From G036327475 sp036327475 (GTDB lineage: Bacteria; Pseudomonadota; Gammaproteobacteria; Enterobacterales; Enterobacteriaceae), in NCBI RefSeq assembly GCF_036327475.1, contig NZ_CP132913.1, positions 1,612,001 through 1,676,000 of the forward strand: DNA of 64,000 nucleotides, written 5' to 3'. The position numbers and the translations under genes are program-made. The notes beneath the pieces are model-generated. The model worked only from the letters and a program-made list of their open reading frames with translations, had not been told where the DNA came from and did not search any database. Within the stretch, counting starts at the first letter, position 1; each line of letters begins with the position of its first letter. This document shows, one piece after another, positions 30,960-40,651 of this stretch.

Positions 30960-32060
30960 CGGCTGAGTGTTTACCGAAGGCCATCACCGCGCTCATTGAC
31001 CAGCATAGCCTGCCGCTACTGCACTTTTGCCAGCTCAGCGGATTAATATAGCCCAGGTGATAAACCGGACGTTGGCATCAGACACCTGATGACGCTTTTG
31101 ATGTGCAACGGTGAGGACGACCTGCTGGCCACGCTGTTGGCGACACCTTGCCGCTGGCGCAGGCACTGCTGGCTTGCCCTGAAACTAACGACGGATGCTG
31201 ATACAGGTGGCGCTGCAAGGCGATAGCGCGCTGGACGCCGCATTTCTGCGCCGTCCCTTGTGCCCTCGGCACGATATGCCGTCAGGGTAATAACGCGCCG
31301 ATGTCGACGGCAGCGTAGGGTCCGTCAGCGGGTAACAGCATTGATCCAAGACGGCCGCCAGTGCGCGATCAGGCCAACTGGGAGAGCCTTTTCGCGCTGT
31401 GGCGGGCTGTGACGACTGATCAGTTCTTGCGGTCGAAATGCTGCTAAAGCATCCCGTCATCGCCATTGCGGCGCAGAACGCCCGCAGCCATTGCGTGTTA
31501 CGCGGGCGGTCATCAATGGTCAGTACCGGATGGTGAATACCCCGCTCACATATCCCCACATGCCAGTGACGCAGCGGGACGCTAGAGATCGTACCCTGCT
31601 GCACTTAACGGCAAGAGATATGGCCATAGCTTGGTTATTAGGATACTGCCGACGTGCACGCGACTGGATCGAAACAACAGCCGAGATCATCAGAGCTAGA
31701 CGGTGCTGGGACTGGCGGCGACGGGAAATCACATCAGCGCGCTCACGGCGCTTTGCCTTGCCCGCAAAGCGAGCTCAACACCAGGGATATCTGGGCCGGA
31801 CAGCTCTACTGCTGGCCCATTCGGCGACGCCGGTCAAGGCCCACGATCGCACTGGTACCAGCGCACTTGTGTGGGGCTGTGTATAGAGCTCATTAGCGCT
31901 GGTACGATTTACCCACCCGACCGTTATACCCAACCTGGCGTGCGGCGCCACTCCCCTGTTGGTCGCCTGCGAGCAAAGACAGCACCAAACGGTAACCGTA
32001 CTGCTTTCGGTTGCTGGCGGTCAACGTCGCTGACGACCAGGGTAAAACCGCGCCCATTAG
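30960..32060 (+). pseudogene. Ankyrin-repeat-like protein remnant
   Basis: Plus-strand frames contain repeated pieces of the ankyrin consensus G-TPLH-AA-GH-(I/V)V-LLL--GAD: LLHLTARDMAIAWLLGY and its companion frame with HSLVIRIL (about 31600-31650), GRTALLLAHSATPV (about 31797-31835), ACGATPLLVACEQRQHQTV-like residues (about 31940-32000) and VNVADDQGKTAP (about 32020-32055). Many frame breaks occur. Ankyrin proteins are often host-interaction factors in symbionts, but some enterobacterial ones are housekeeping. It converges on the dgoR remnant. Confidence 0.5.
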
Positions 32061-32695
32061 CATCGTACAGGTTCTGATGTTCCCGCAACATGCGGGGCAT
32101 ATTGCCTTCATCAGGTATAGAGGTACGTTAAAACATAGCACGCGAACTTATTACCACGCCCAGCTGCTGAAAAATCAGATGATGCACGACATCGGGCACT
32201 GCTTCGTGAAAACGAACATGTGCTTCGTTGCATGCATAGCGATTGTTATGGTTAGTTATCATGCCATTGAGAACGTCCTCAATAAACGGCCACTTCGCTG
32301 AAGGTGGCTCGTTCAGCAGCCCAGCGTGTAATGGTGGCTCCGCCAGATTCCGCACTTCGGTCATGAACGCGATAAACCGTGGATCACAATCACAGGCGAG
32401 CACCCACTGTAGGACACCTCTACAAATAGTTCCATTTGTTGCGCGCGGTGACGAACGCACCGCGATAACGGATAATCTCGATGAACCACGTAGCCGTCAG
32501 CGAACGCAAGACTTCGCGAATGATATTGCGCGGTGTACTAAATTCCTCACATAATTCTGCTTCAGGAGCAACCCGCTGCCAGGAATATACTTACATGATC
32601 TGCTGGCCTAATAGTTCGGTTTTGCTAAGAGAGTACTTAACAGCTTTTCTACACGACCTGGGCCCTGAAGATTTATCGCACAACAATGAGCGTTG
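31975..32695 (-). pseudogene. dgoR: GntR/FadR-family regulator DgoR remnant
   Basis: DgoR represses galactonate catabolism. Minus-strand frames give SGKYIPGSGLL-type N-terminal wing residues (about 32600), VLQWVLACDCDPRFIAFM and TEVRNLAEP (about 32420-32350), NEAHVRFHEAVPDVVHH and LIFQQLGVVISS (about 32240-32140), then NMPRMLREHQNLYDAN (about 32110-32060). These run in the order of DgoR with few losses. Frameshifts in the DNA-binding domain and near the end inactivate it. No dgoKADT genes remain. In E. coli dgoR lies beside yidA and gyrB, as here. Confidence 0.85.
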
Positions 32696-32815
32696 ATAGC
32701 GAAACCCGACCTAAATTGTTGCACCATTATTGTTTGCCGAAATATGGATCGCGCTTTACTCACCCGGTGAAAGACAGCCTTGGTTCAGACCCAACACCAG
32801 CGGACGGCTACGTGT

Positions 32816-32841
32816 CCAGGACAAATTTCCAGGACAAATTT
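32816..32841. repeat. 13-bp perfect tandem duplication in the yidA remnant
   Basis: CCAGGACAAATTT occurs twice in a row. Confidence 0.93.
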
Positions 32842-33357
32842 CTGAATGGCTAGCGCCAAACCATCTTCTAGATTGGTCCGGGTGACAAATTGACTAGTGG
32901 CTTCGATTTCATCGAAGGTATTCCCATCGCTACGCCGGTGCCGGCATACTCAATCATTGCCAGATCGTTAGGCTGATCGCCAAGAGTCATCACCTCATCA
33001 CGATTCAATCTCAGATGTTCCGCCAATGCTTTTGCTGCCGTGCCCTTATTGCCCTATTTGCTTAGCCACTCCGGATAAGTAAGGTGCGTTTTCATAATTG
33101 TATAGCGCTAGAACGCTTCCTGCGGGATGCATTTGATGGCCGTATTCAGAATATCAGGATCGTCTATCATCATGACTTTCGGGAAGCGTAGTGACGTACC
33201 CATTTCCGCAACGGTACGAAACTTAAAAGATATGCTGGTTAATAAGGCTTTATAAACGGTACAATGGCTCTCGCTTTGCGAAATGGACCTCACGTTACCG
33301 GGACAAAACCTCCTGGTAGTGGTAATCGTTAATGTCCAACGCTGTTTGCGAAATATA

Positions 33358-33391
33358 CGACCCGTCTACCATTGCGACCCGTCTACCATTC
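33358..33391. repeat. 17-bp tandem duplication in the yidA remnant
   Basis: CGACCCGTCTACCATT is followed by G and a second identical copy; it doubles coding sequence just after the NNGALVERMVDGS block. Confidence 0.93.
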
Positions 33392-33605
33392 GCTCTACCA
33401 GCGCGCCGTTATTGATAATACAGGAATTCCCATCTACTCGTAAACTCAGCTCCACAAGACACCGTTTTATACCAATACAAGGCCTGCCGGTCGCCAGCAC
33501 AACGTAAACGTCCTCGGGTGCCGCGGCCGATAGTCTCTTCAGTGCCGGGGTATTTCGTGATTTAATCAATTGCAATCAATTTTATCGCCATCGTATCCTA
33601 TTGGA

Positions 33606-33981
33606 TTGCGCCACAAGCATAAATAATGCCTGCCATTTGTTTTTAAGCGCTTTGGAGCATAGGGAAGCGATTACTTTAACCTATATGACCCGACAACGCT
33701 GTCAACCGTTGTCGCGCCGGCGATATTGGCGATCGGTATTGCCATAGCATCCGCCAGGGATAATTTTGAGCCATGACAAGAGAGAGGCGATTTTATTAAG
33801 CGGAGAGCCAGAACGCTCAGTGAATAGAGTGCCATCCTGATCAACGCCGGCGTAATGATCCACCGCCCTGGTTGTGGGAGGCGCAATAAGCTGCCTTCGC
33901 GTGGGTCAATATCGCTTATCGGTTAAACGGGGTAAAATCCTGGCGCTGATTCCCTGATGTTGAAGAGGCACGTAGCCGCCG
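33606..33981. other. Unassigned interval between yidA and gyrB
   Basis: In E. coli y idB lies here; I tried to match YidB in all frames and failed. A minus-strand stretch around 33700-33850 has a DQDGTLFTE-like peptide, which could be a phosphatase fragment, but that alone is not enough to call it. Confidence 0.35.
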
Positions 33982-36396
33982 TTAAATATCGATATTCGCC
34001 ACCTTTAGCGCGTTCTTTTCAATAAACGCGCGCCGTGGCTCGACCGCATCCCCCATCAGTGTGGTAAAAAGCTGATCGGCGGCGATGGCGTCTTGCACCG
34101 TGACGCGCAACATGCGCCGGCTATCCGGGTCCATGGTAGTTTCCCACAACTGTTCTGGGTTCATTTCGCCCAGCCCTTTATAGCGCTGCACTGCCAGGCC
34201 GCGACGCGACTCTTTTACCAGCCATTCCAACACCTGTTCAAAGCTGGTAACCGGTTGGCGGCGTTCACCTCGCTCGATATAGGCATCTGCCTCGATGAGA
34301 TCGCTGAGCTTTTCGCCGAGCGTCACCAGTCTGCGATACTCACCACTGTGGATAAAATCGTAATCCAGCAGATAATCGGTATCGACGCCATGCGTTCGCA
34401 CGCGCATCAGAGGCTCGAACAGCTGATGCTCGCGATTTTCCTGCACTTTGAAGCTATAGCTGCTGCCGTGCTTTTCGTTTTCATTCAGCGCTTGCGCCAG
34501 CGACGCTATCCAGCTCGTAACCTGCTCCTGATGATGCAGCTGTGCTTCAGTCAACACCGGCTGGTAAATCAGATGATTAAGCAGCGCACACGGGAAACGA
34601 CGCTTCATGCGGCCTATCATCTTTTGCACGACATAATGTTCGGCGATCAGATTCTCCAGAAGCTCACCGGCCAGCGCCGGGGCATGGGCGTTGGCGTGCA
34701 GTGTAGCGCCATCCATCGCCAGCGCTATCTGATACTGGTCCATCGCCTCGTCATCTTTAATGTATTGCTCCTGCTTTCCCTTCCTGACTTTATACAGCGG
34801 CGGCTGGGCGATAAATACATGGCCGCGCTCGATAATTTCCGGCATCTGACGATAAAAAAAGGTTAACAACAGGGTGCGAATATGAGAACCATCGACGTCG
34901 GCATCGGTCATGATAATGATGTTGTGATAACGCAGTTTATCCGGATTATATTCATCACGGCCGATACCGCAGCCGAGGGCAGTTATCAGCGTAGCGACCT
35001 CCTGGGAAGAGAGCATTTTGTCAAAGCGGGCTTTTTCAACGTTAAGAATCTTCCCTTTCAGCGGTAATATCGCCTGATTTTTGCGGTTGCGGCCCTGTTT
35101 GGCGGAACCGCCGGCGGAATCACCCTCCACCAGGTATAGCTCGGACAGCGTCGGATCACGCTCCTGGCAGTCGGCCAGTTTACCGGGCAAACCGGCCAGA
35201 TCCAGCGCCCCCTTGCGGCGGGTCATCTCGCGCGCCTTACGGGCGGCTTCGCGGGCGCGGGCGGCATCGATGATTTTACCCACAACAATTTTGGCATCGT
35301 TGGGATGTTCCAGCAGATACTCGACTAGTCGTTCATTCATCAATGACTCCACCGCAGATTTCACCTCAGAGGAAACCAGCTTGTCCTTAGTTTGGGAAGA
35401 GAACTTGGGATCCGGCACCTTGACCGAAACGACGGCGATAAGACCTTCACGGGCGTCGTCACCGGTGGCGCTGACTTTGGCCTTCTTACTGTAGCCCTCT
35501 TTATCCATATAGGAATTCAGCGTACGGGTCATGGCGGCGCGGAAGCCGGCCAGATGGGTACCGCCATCTCGCTGAGGAATATTGTTGGTGAAGCAGTAAA
35601 TATTTTCTTGGAACCCATCGTTCCATTGTAGTGCGATTTCCACGCCGATACTGTCTTTTTCAGTAGAAAAATAGAACACGTTTGGGTGGATAGGCGTTTT
35701 GTTCTTGTTCAAATATTCCACGAAAGCCTTAATGCCGCCTTCGTAATGGAAGTGATCTTCTTTGTCGTTTCGCTTGTCCTGCAAACGAATAGACACCCCG
35801 GAGTTAAGGAAGGATAACTCACGAAGCCGCTTAGCTAGGATTTCGTACTGGAACTCGGTGTTATTGGTGAAAATGGCAAAGCTCGGCCAGAACCGCACGG
35901 TGGTGCCGGTTTGGTCGGTCTCGCCAACCACTTCCAGCGGCGATTGCGGCACGCCGCCATTATAGATCTGCTGATGCACTTTGCCTTCGCGTTTGATCAT
36001 CAGCTCGAGTTTTTCCGACAAGGCGTTCACCACCGACACGCCGACGCCGTGCAAACCACCAGACACTTTATAAGAGTTGTCGTCAAACTTCCCACCTGCG
36101 TGCAGTACGGTCATGATGACTTCGGCGGCGGAGACGCCCTCCTCTTCGTGAATGCCGGTCGGAATACCGCGACCATCATCCTGGACGGAAACCGAATTAT
36201 CCTCGTGGATCATGACCACGATTTCTTTGCAGTGACCGGCAAGGCCTTCGTCAATAGCGTTGTCCACAACCTCGAATACCATATGATGCAGACCGGTACC
36301 ATCATCGGTATCGCCGATATACATACCCGGGCGCTTACGTACCGCGTCCAGTCCTTTGAGTACTTTGATACTTGAAGAGTCATAAGAATTCGACAT
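33982..36396 (-). CDS. gyrB: DNA gyrase subunit B
   Basis: ATPase subunit of DNA gyrase, which introduces negative supercoils. The start is ATG at 36396 (MSNSYDSSSIKVLKGLDAVR); one further codon upstream is a TTG. 804 residues, the enterobacterial length. GHKL ATPase motifs: VDNAIDEGLAGHCK, DDGRGIPTG and GGLHGVGVSVVNALS. TOPRIM: YLVEGDSAGGSAKQGR and MTDADVDGSHIRTLL. The C-terminal QRYKGLGEMNPEQLWETTMD is intact. It follows recF by 18 bases in the dnaA-dnaN-recF-gyrB operon. Many antisense open frames are shadows. No damage seen. Confidence 0.99.
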   Translation of the reverse strand: MSNSYDSSSIKVLKGLDAVRKRPGMYIGDTDDGTGLHHMVFEVVDNAIDEGLAGHCKEIVVMIHEDNSVSVQDDGRGIPTGIHEEEGVSAAEVIMTVLHAGGKFDDNSYKVSGGLHGVGVSVVNALSEKLELMIKREGKVHQQIYNGGVPQSPLEVVGETDQTGTTVRFWPSFAIFTNNTEFQYEILAKRLRELSFLNSGVSIRLQDKRNDKEDHFHYEGGIKAFVEYLNKNKTPIHPNVFYFSTEKDSIGVEIALQWNDGFQENIYCFTNNIPQRDGGTHLAGFRAAMTRTLNSYMDKEGYSKKAKVSATGDDAREGLIAVVSVKVPDPKFSSQTKDKLVSSEVKSAVESLMNERLVEYLLEHPNDAKIVVGKIIDAARAREAARKAREMTRRKGALDLAGLPGKLADCQERDPTLSELYLVEGDSAGGSAKQGRNRKNQAILPLKGKILNVEKARFDKMLSSQEVATLITALGCGIGRDEYNPDKLRYHNIIIMTDADVDGSHIRTLLLTFFYRQMPEIIERGHVFIAQPPLYKVRKGKQEQYIKDDEAMDQYQIALAMDGATLHANAHAPALAGELLENLIAEHYVVQKMIGRMKRRFPCALLNHLIYQPVLTEAQLHHQEQVTSWIASLAQALNENEKHGSSYSFKVQENREHQLFEPLMRVRTHGVDTDYLLDYDFIHSGEYRRLVTLGEKLSDLIEADAYIERGERRQPVTSFEQVLEWLVKESRRGLAVQRYKGLGEMNPEQLWETTMDPDSRRMLRVTVQDAIAADQLFTTLMGDAVEPRRAFIEKNALKVANIDI

Positions 36397-36414
36397 CAAC
36401 GTTTCCTGCTCATT

Positions 36415-37509
36415 TTAAACTCCAGATTGGAGGCTTATTTTACCCTGTTCCACTTTGAATATCTTTCCCTTTTCATCGGTAATATCACGGATTTGATCCG
36501 CACTGACCGCACTGACAAAAACCTGGGCTTGAGTGGCTTTTAGACGCTCCGCCAATAAGCGGCGACGTTCAGTGTCAAGTTCGGAAGCGAAGTCGTCGAT
36601 AAGATACAGACAACGCCGGCCGTTCCGGTGAGTCAGGAATTCGCCCTGCGCCAAACGCAGAGCGCACATTAATAATTTCAGCTGACCGCGCGAGAGGATA
36701 TCCTCCACCGGTACGCCTTCGGCACGGACCCGGAAATCCGCTTTATGTGGCCCCAACGTGGTGTAGGTCAGCGCGCGATCACGCTCGAACTGGCGTTCCA
36801 GCAGCTCGCCAAAATCGCTTTCTTTGTCCCAGCCGCGCTGGAAGCTGAAATCAAGGCGAAACTCCGGCAAAAATTGCGCACAGGTGGCGCTAATATCCGT
36901 CGCGATAGCCTCGCTGTAGTCGGAGCGCCATTGACTGATGCGATTCGCCAACGGTATCAACTCCTGATCCCACGCGCGCAGCTGCTGATAACGACTGACC
37001 TGACGCAAAGCGACATTGCGCTGTTTTAGCAACCGACGCAGGTTACTCCAGGCGGTAAAAAAACCCGGTTCATTATGGAAACAGCCCCAGTCCATAAATG
37101 CGCGCCGGTATTTAGGGCCACCGTTAAGCAGTGTGAACCCCTCAGGCGTAATTAGCTGCATTGGTAAGAGTTGGGCCAGTTCCGCCACCTTATGACCATC
37201 GCTGCCGTTAATACGCACTGTGCTGTCGCCCGGTCGATTTCGCAACAACCCAACAGAAGTCGCGCGCGCATCGGTCTCTCCGACATCAATACGCCCGTGC
37301 AGCACAAACTCCGACTGCTCATGGCGAATAACGCACCCAGATTGCACACTGCGAAACGCACGGCCGTGGCCAAGCGTGTAGATCGCCTCTAAAACGCTAG
37401 TTTTCCCGCTACCGTTGCCGCCCACTAGAAAGTTAAAATCGGCGGCCAAGGACAAATCGGCGGAGGCGATGTTACGAAAATCACGAATCAACAGACGCGA
37501 CAGAGCCAT
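36415..37509 (-). CDS. recF: DNA replication and repair protein RecF
   Basis: SMC-like ATPase that with RecO and RecR loads RecA at single-strand gaps. The 364-residue frame is open and of normal length. Walker A is FLVGGNGSGKTSVLEAIY (E. coli GANGSGKT, a harmless Ala-to-Gly change), the signature motif is DILSRGQLKLLMCALRLAQ, and Walker B is CLYLIDDFASELD. It lies 30 bases after dnaN and 18 before gyrB. Retention is notable because recF is often lost in reduced symbionts. Confidence 0.98.
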   Translation of the reverse strand: MALSRLLIRDFRNIASADLSLAADFNFLVGGNGSGKTSVLEAIYTLGHGRAFRSVQSGCVIRHEQSEFVLHGRIDVGETDARATSVGLLRNRPGDSTVRINGSDGHKVAELAQLLPMQLITPEGFTLLNGGPKYRRAFMDWGCFHNEPGFFTAWSNLRRLLKQRNVALRQVSRYQQLRAWDQELIPLANRISQWRSDYSEAIATDISATCAQFLPEFRLDFSFQRGWDKESDFGELLERQFERDRALTYTTLGPHKADFRVRAEGVPVEDILSRGQLKLLMCALRLAQGEFLTHRNGRRCLYLIDDFASELDTERRRLLAERLKATQAQVFVSAVSADQIRDITDEKGKIFKVEQGKISLQSGV

Positions 37510-37539
37510 TAACTCACACTACCTTACTTTACCACGTGG

Positions 37540-38640
37540 CTACAGACGCATCGGCATAACAACATAGGCAGCTGCCTGGCTGGCGCTGTCTTCAATCTGC
37601 ACACTGGACATCCCATCGGTCAGCAGCAGCCGCACTTCTTCGCATCTCAGGACGTTTAGCACATCAAGTACATAGTTGACGTTGAAACCGATTTCCATTT
37701 CGCTGCCCTGATAAACGACATTGAGGATCTCTTCCGCTTCTTCCTGTTCGGGATTATTAGCGGTGATTTTCAGCTGATTGGCGCTGAGATAAAGCCGCAC
37801 GCCGCGAAATTTTTCATTAGAGAGGATGGCGACCCGAGTGAAGGCTTGCTTGAGCACATCGCAGCTCGCCTCAAGAGTTTTATCGGGATTCTTTGGCAAC
37901 ACGCGGCGATAATCAGGGAAACGGCCGTCGACCAGCTTGGAAGTGAAGATACAATCACCGACACTGGCGCGAATATTGTTGCTGCCGATTTGCAGCCTGA
38001 CGGGGTTTTCGCCGCCGTCCAGCATGCGCACCAACTCTATCACCCCTTTGCGTGGCACAATGACAGAGTGGGGCGGCAGCGCCTCGCCAACGGACATGGT
38101 GCAGACCGCCAGGCGGTGCCCGTCGGTGGCCACGGTACGCAATTTCTCGCCTTCGGTTTCAAAGAGCATACCGTTGAAATAGTAACGCACATCCTGATGA
38201 GCCATCGAGAACTGTGTCGATTCGATCAATCGTTTCAGAATTGACTGCGACAGAGTAAGTTCCACCTCGCTTTGCCAATCCTCCAAATTAGGAAAGTTGG
38301 AGGCGGGCAGCGTGGAAAGCGAATAGCGACTGCGCTCCGAGCGAATCAGCATTCGTTCACCTTCCAACGTCACGGCAATTTCCACCCCTTCCGGCAAACC
38401 GCGACAAATATCAAAAAACTTGCGCGCCGGCACCGTGGTGGCGCCCGGCTCATGATCGGCGCTCAGCTTCACCCGCGCAATCATTTCCATTTCCAAATCG
38501 GTACCTGTCAGATGCAAGCGGTCTTCCGTCACCTGCAATAGCAGGTTACCCAAAATCGGTAATGTGGGGCGACCTCCCAACGGGCTGCTGGCCTGTTGCA
38601 GGGGCTTAAGCAAATGCTCACGTGCAACGATAAATTTCAT
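37540..38640 (-). CDS. dnaN: DNA polymerase III beta subunit (sliding clamp)
   Basis: Ring-shaped processivity clamp that tethers Pol III and other clamp-binding proteins to DNA. 366 residues, same length as in E. coli, opening MKFIVAREHLLKPLQQ and ending YVVMPMRL, the conserved clamp C-terminus that lines the binding pocket. ATDGHRLAV and RFPDYRRVLPKNP are characteristic. Only 2 bases separate it from the dnaA stop, so translation is probably coupled. Intact. Confidence 0.99.
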   Translation of the reverse strand: MKFIVAREHLLKPLQQASSPLGGRPTLPILGNLLLQVTEDRLHLTGTDLEMEMIARVKLSADHEPGATTVPARKFFDICRGLPEGVEIAVTLEGERMLIRSERSRYSLSTLPASNFPNLEDWQSEVELTLSQSILKRLIESTQFSMAHQDVRYYFNGMLFETEGEKLRTVATDGHRLAVCTMSVGEALPPHSVIVPRKGVIELVRMLDGGENPVRLQIGSNNIRASVGDCIFTSKLVDGRFPDYRRVLPKNPDKTLEASCDVLKQAFTRVAILSNEKFRGVRLYLSANQLKITANNPEQEEAEEILNVVYQGSEMEIGFNVNYVLDVLNVLRCEEVRLLLTDGMSSVQIEDSASQAAAYVVMPMRL

Positions 38641-38642
38641 AG

Positions 38643-40037
38643 TTAGGAAGACAATGTTCTGATTAAGTTGGAGAAATCCTCTTTAATATCGCAGCTCTTT
38701 TCACGCAATTGCTCGATTTTCCGGCAGGCGTGCAACACTGTTGTGTGATCGCGTCCGTCGAACGCGTCGCCAATTTCTGGCAGACTATGGTTGGTTAATT
38801 CTTTCGATAACGCCATCGCCATCTGTCGGGGGCGGGCCACCGAGCGTGAACGCCGCTTGGAGAGCAAATCGACCACCTTGATTTTATAGTATTCAGCGAC
38901 GGTTTTCTGGATATTATCAATAGTGACCAGCTTTTCCTGTAGTGCTAGGAGATCTCGCAGCGCTTCGCGCACAAAGTCAATGGTAATCGCCCGGCCGGTG
39001 AAGTTAGCATTTGCAATGACGCGGTTCAACGCCCCTTCGATTTCGCTGACGTTGGAACGTAAACGTTTGGCGATGAAAAAAGCCACTTCCCCCGGAAGGC
39101 GAACCGAGTTCTCATCAGCTTTCTTCATTAATATCGCCACGCGCGTCTCAAGCTCCGGCGGCTCAATCGCCACCGTCAGCCCCCAGCCAAAACGCGACTT
39201 CAACCTGTCCTCGACGCCGTTTATTTCTTTGGGATAGCGATCGGAAGTCAGAATAATCTGCTGATTGCCTTCCAGCAGTGCATTGAAGGTATGGAAAAAC
39301 TCCTCTTGCGAGCGCTCTTTATTGGCGAAAAACTGAATATCATCGATAAGCAACGCGCCTACCGACCGGTAATGGCGTTTAAATTCCTCGATGGCGTTAT
39401 TTTGTAATGCCTTGACCATATCCTGGACAAAGCGCTCTGAATGCATATACACCACTTTGGCATTGGCCTTGCGCGCTATGATTCCATTGCCCACCGCGTG
39501 CAGCAGATGGGTCTTGCCCAAACCAGTGCCACCGTAAAGGAACAGCGGATTATAAGCGCCGCCGGGATTGTCGGCGACCTGCCGCGCCGCGGTGCGCGCC
39601 AACTGGTTCGATTTACCCTCAATGAAATTGTCAAAGTTGTGTTTGGTATTCACGTTGGAACGATAAGAAAGCTCCGATTGCAGTGGAGTATTATCCCAGC
39701 TTGGCCGACTGGGCCGCGGACAGGTGATCACCGCTTGGGACGTGAGCCCGCTGGCGTGATGGCTCGCGGGCTGAAGCACAGCCATTCGCAGCGGCTTGCT
39801 ACCCACCTCAAAGCGAAGTAGCGGCGCATCGGTGCCACAAAAATCATTTAGCAACCCATTGATGTTGTTCAAATACTTATCCCGCACCCAATCCAGCACG
39901 AACCGATTAGGGGCGTAAAGTGCCAGAGTGTTGTCACTCAGCTCCGCCTGTAGGGGGCGTATCCACATACTGAATTCTGTGGCAGGTAACTCATCCTGCA
40001 ACCGGGCAACACATTGCTGCCAAAGCGAAAGTGACAC
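38643..40037 (-). CDS. dnaA: Chromosomal replication initiator DnaA
   Basis: AAA+ initiator that binds DnaA boxes and melts the origin. I choose the GTG at 40037 (reading VSLSLWQQCVARLQDE), the same start codon as in E. coli; the frame stays open another 72 codons without homology. 464 residues against 467 in E. coli. Domain I has SLWQQC, Walker A is GGTGLGKTHLLHA, Walker B LLIDDIQFF, and the arginine-finger region RLKSRFGWGL is intact. Two changes stand out. In sensor II the motif reads SNVSEIEGAL where E. coli has SNVRELEGAL, so Arg334 is Ser. In domain IV the signature reads DAFDGRDHTTVLHA, with Gly430 changed to Asp. Otherwise intact and co-directional with dnaN, recF, gyrB. Confidence 0.97.
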   Translation of the reverse strand: MSLSLWQQCVARLQDELPATEFSMWIRPLQAELSDNTLALYAPNRFVLDWVRDKYLNNINGLLNDFCGTDAPLLRFEVGSKPLRMAVLQPASHHASGLTSQAVITCPRPSRPSWDNTPLQSELSYRSNVNTKHNFDNFIEGKSNQLARTAARQVADNPGGAYNPLFLYGGTGLGKTHLLHAVGNGIIARKANAKVVYMHSERFVQDMVKALQNNAIEEFKRHYRSVGALLIDDIQFFANKERSQEEFFHTFNALLEGNQQIILTSDRYPKEINGVEDRLKSRFGWGLTVAIEPPELETRVAILMKKADENSVRLPGEVAFFIAKRLRSNVSEIEGALNRVIANANFTGRAITIDFVREALRDLLALQEKLVTIDNIQKTVAEYYKIKVVDLLSKRRSRSVARPRQMAMALSKELTNHSLPEIGDAFDGRDHTTVLHACRKIEQLREKSCDIKEDFSNLIRTLSS

Positions 40038-40245
40038 GGCGGACTCCAATCGAACAAGAACAAAAAAGAAAAGAAACAAAACTGTATGATTCAGGCCCAT
40101 CTTTTGACACAGATTGCTGTGCAACCTGCGAACCGCCTTAAACGGTTTTCCCGCAACGGATTTTAGTGGAAATCCCGTCAGGCAGTGCGGATCATAACGC
40201 AAACCGTGCCGCAGATCCTCCTTTTCTACACAGTTTTCAACCTTT

Positions 40246-40254
40246 TTATCCACA
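40246..40254 (+). promoter_or_regulatory. DnaA box upstream of dnaA
   Basis: TTATCCACA is a perfect consensus DnaA box about 210 bases upstream of the dnaA start. In E. coli a single such box lies between the two dnaA promoters and mediates autorepression. The interval is not an origin: I see only this one strong box and no 13-mer array. Confidence 0.8.
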
Positions 40255-40403
40255 GGGTGATCGAGCGCTTTGGCATGTACCTGATTCTATCCCGTTGGAT
40301 AAAAAGTAAGCCTTATGATCGACGAGAAATTAAGTGTAGTCTAAATTTTTCAGTCGGGATCGCGGACATGTGTGCCAGGAATAGAGTAGATCCTGCATGA
40401 TCC

Positions 40404-40431
40404 TTGCGTTTTTGCGCGAACCTTGTATAAT
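40404..40431 (+). promoter_or_regulatory. Probable rpmH-rnpA promoter
   Basis: TTGCGT, a 16-base spacer and a perfect TATAAT (40426-40431), about 220 bases upstream of rpmH and divergent from dnaA, where E. coli also has rpmH promoters. Confidence 0.6.
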
Positions 40432-40651
40432 TCCCAATTCTGCGCGTGACGTCTGTTCTATCCAACTTGCTGGACGGAGTTCTGGCCGGAACACGGGTGT
40501 TCAGGCGGGCATGCGCAATGTGAATTGACTCGAGGCTGTACAATTATTACAATCCCGCCTCTTCAATCGTGATTGAAGCATTAGTGGTTTTTCGCCAAGC
40601 GGCGAAATGCGTTTACTGATCAGTAATCATCAAGTTTAGGTAGAAATCGCT

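Larger units (their letters stand above)
32770..33605 (-). pseudogene. yidA: Sugar phosphatase YidA remnant (HAD family)
   Basis: HAD-superfamily (Cof-type) sugar-phosphate phosphatase. MAIKLIAID opens it (about 33600-33575), but the catalytic DxDGT and following residues are deleted. VVLATGRPCIGI and INNGALVERMVDGS (about 33505-33375) match YidA TTGRPYAGV and TYNGALVQKAADGS, and FPKVMMIDDPDILNTAI (about 33185-33135) matches LKVMMIDEPAILDQAI. Two tandem duplications (33358-33391 and 32816-32841) and several stops disrupt it. Confidence 0.85.

Noticed and set aside
33606..33981. yidB between yidA and gyrB, expected from E. coli order
   Set aside because: No frame matches YidB; I leave the interval unassigned.
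40038..40253. 72-codon upstream extension of the dnaA frame
   Set aside because: The extension has no homology to DnaA. The GTG at 40037 gives the E. coli start VSLSLWQQC, so the longer frame is chance openness.
40038..40651. Possible replication origin between dnaA and rpmH
   Set aside because: Only one strong DnaA box and no A+T-rich 13-mer array; in enterobacteria oriC lies beyond atp and mnmG, outside this window.
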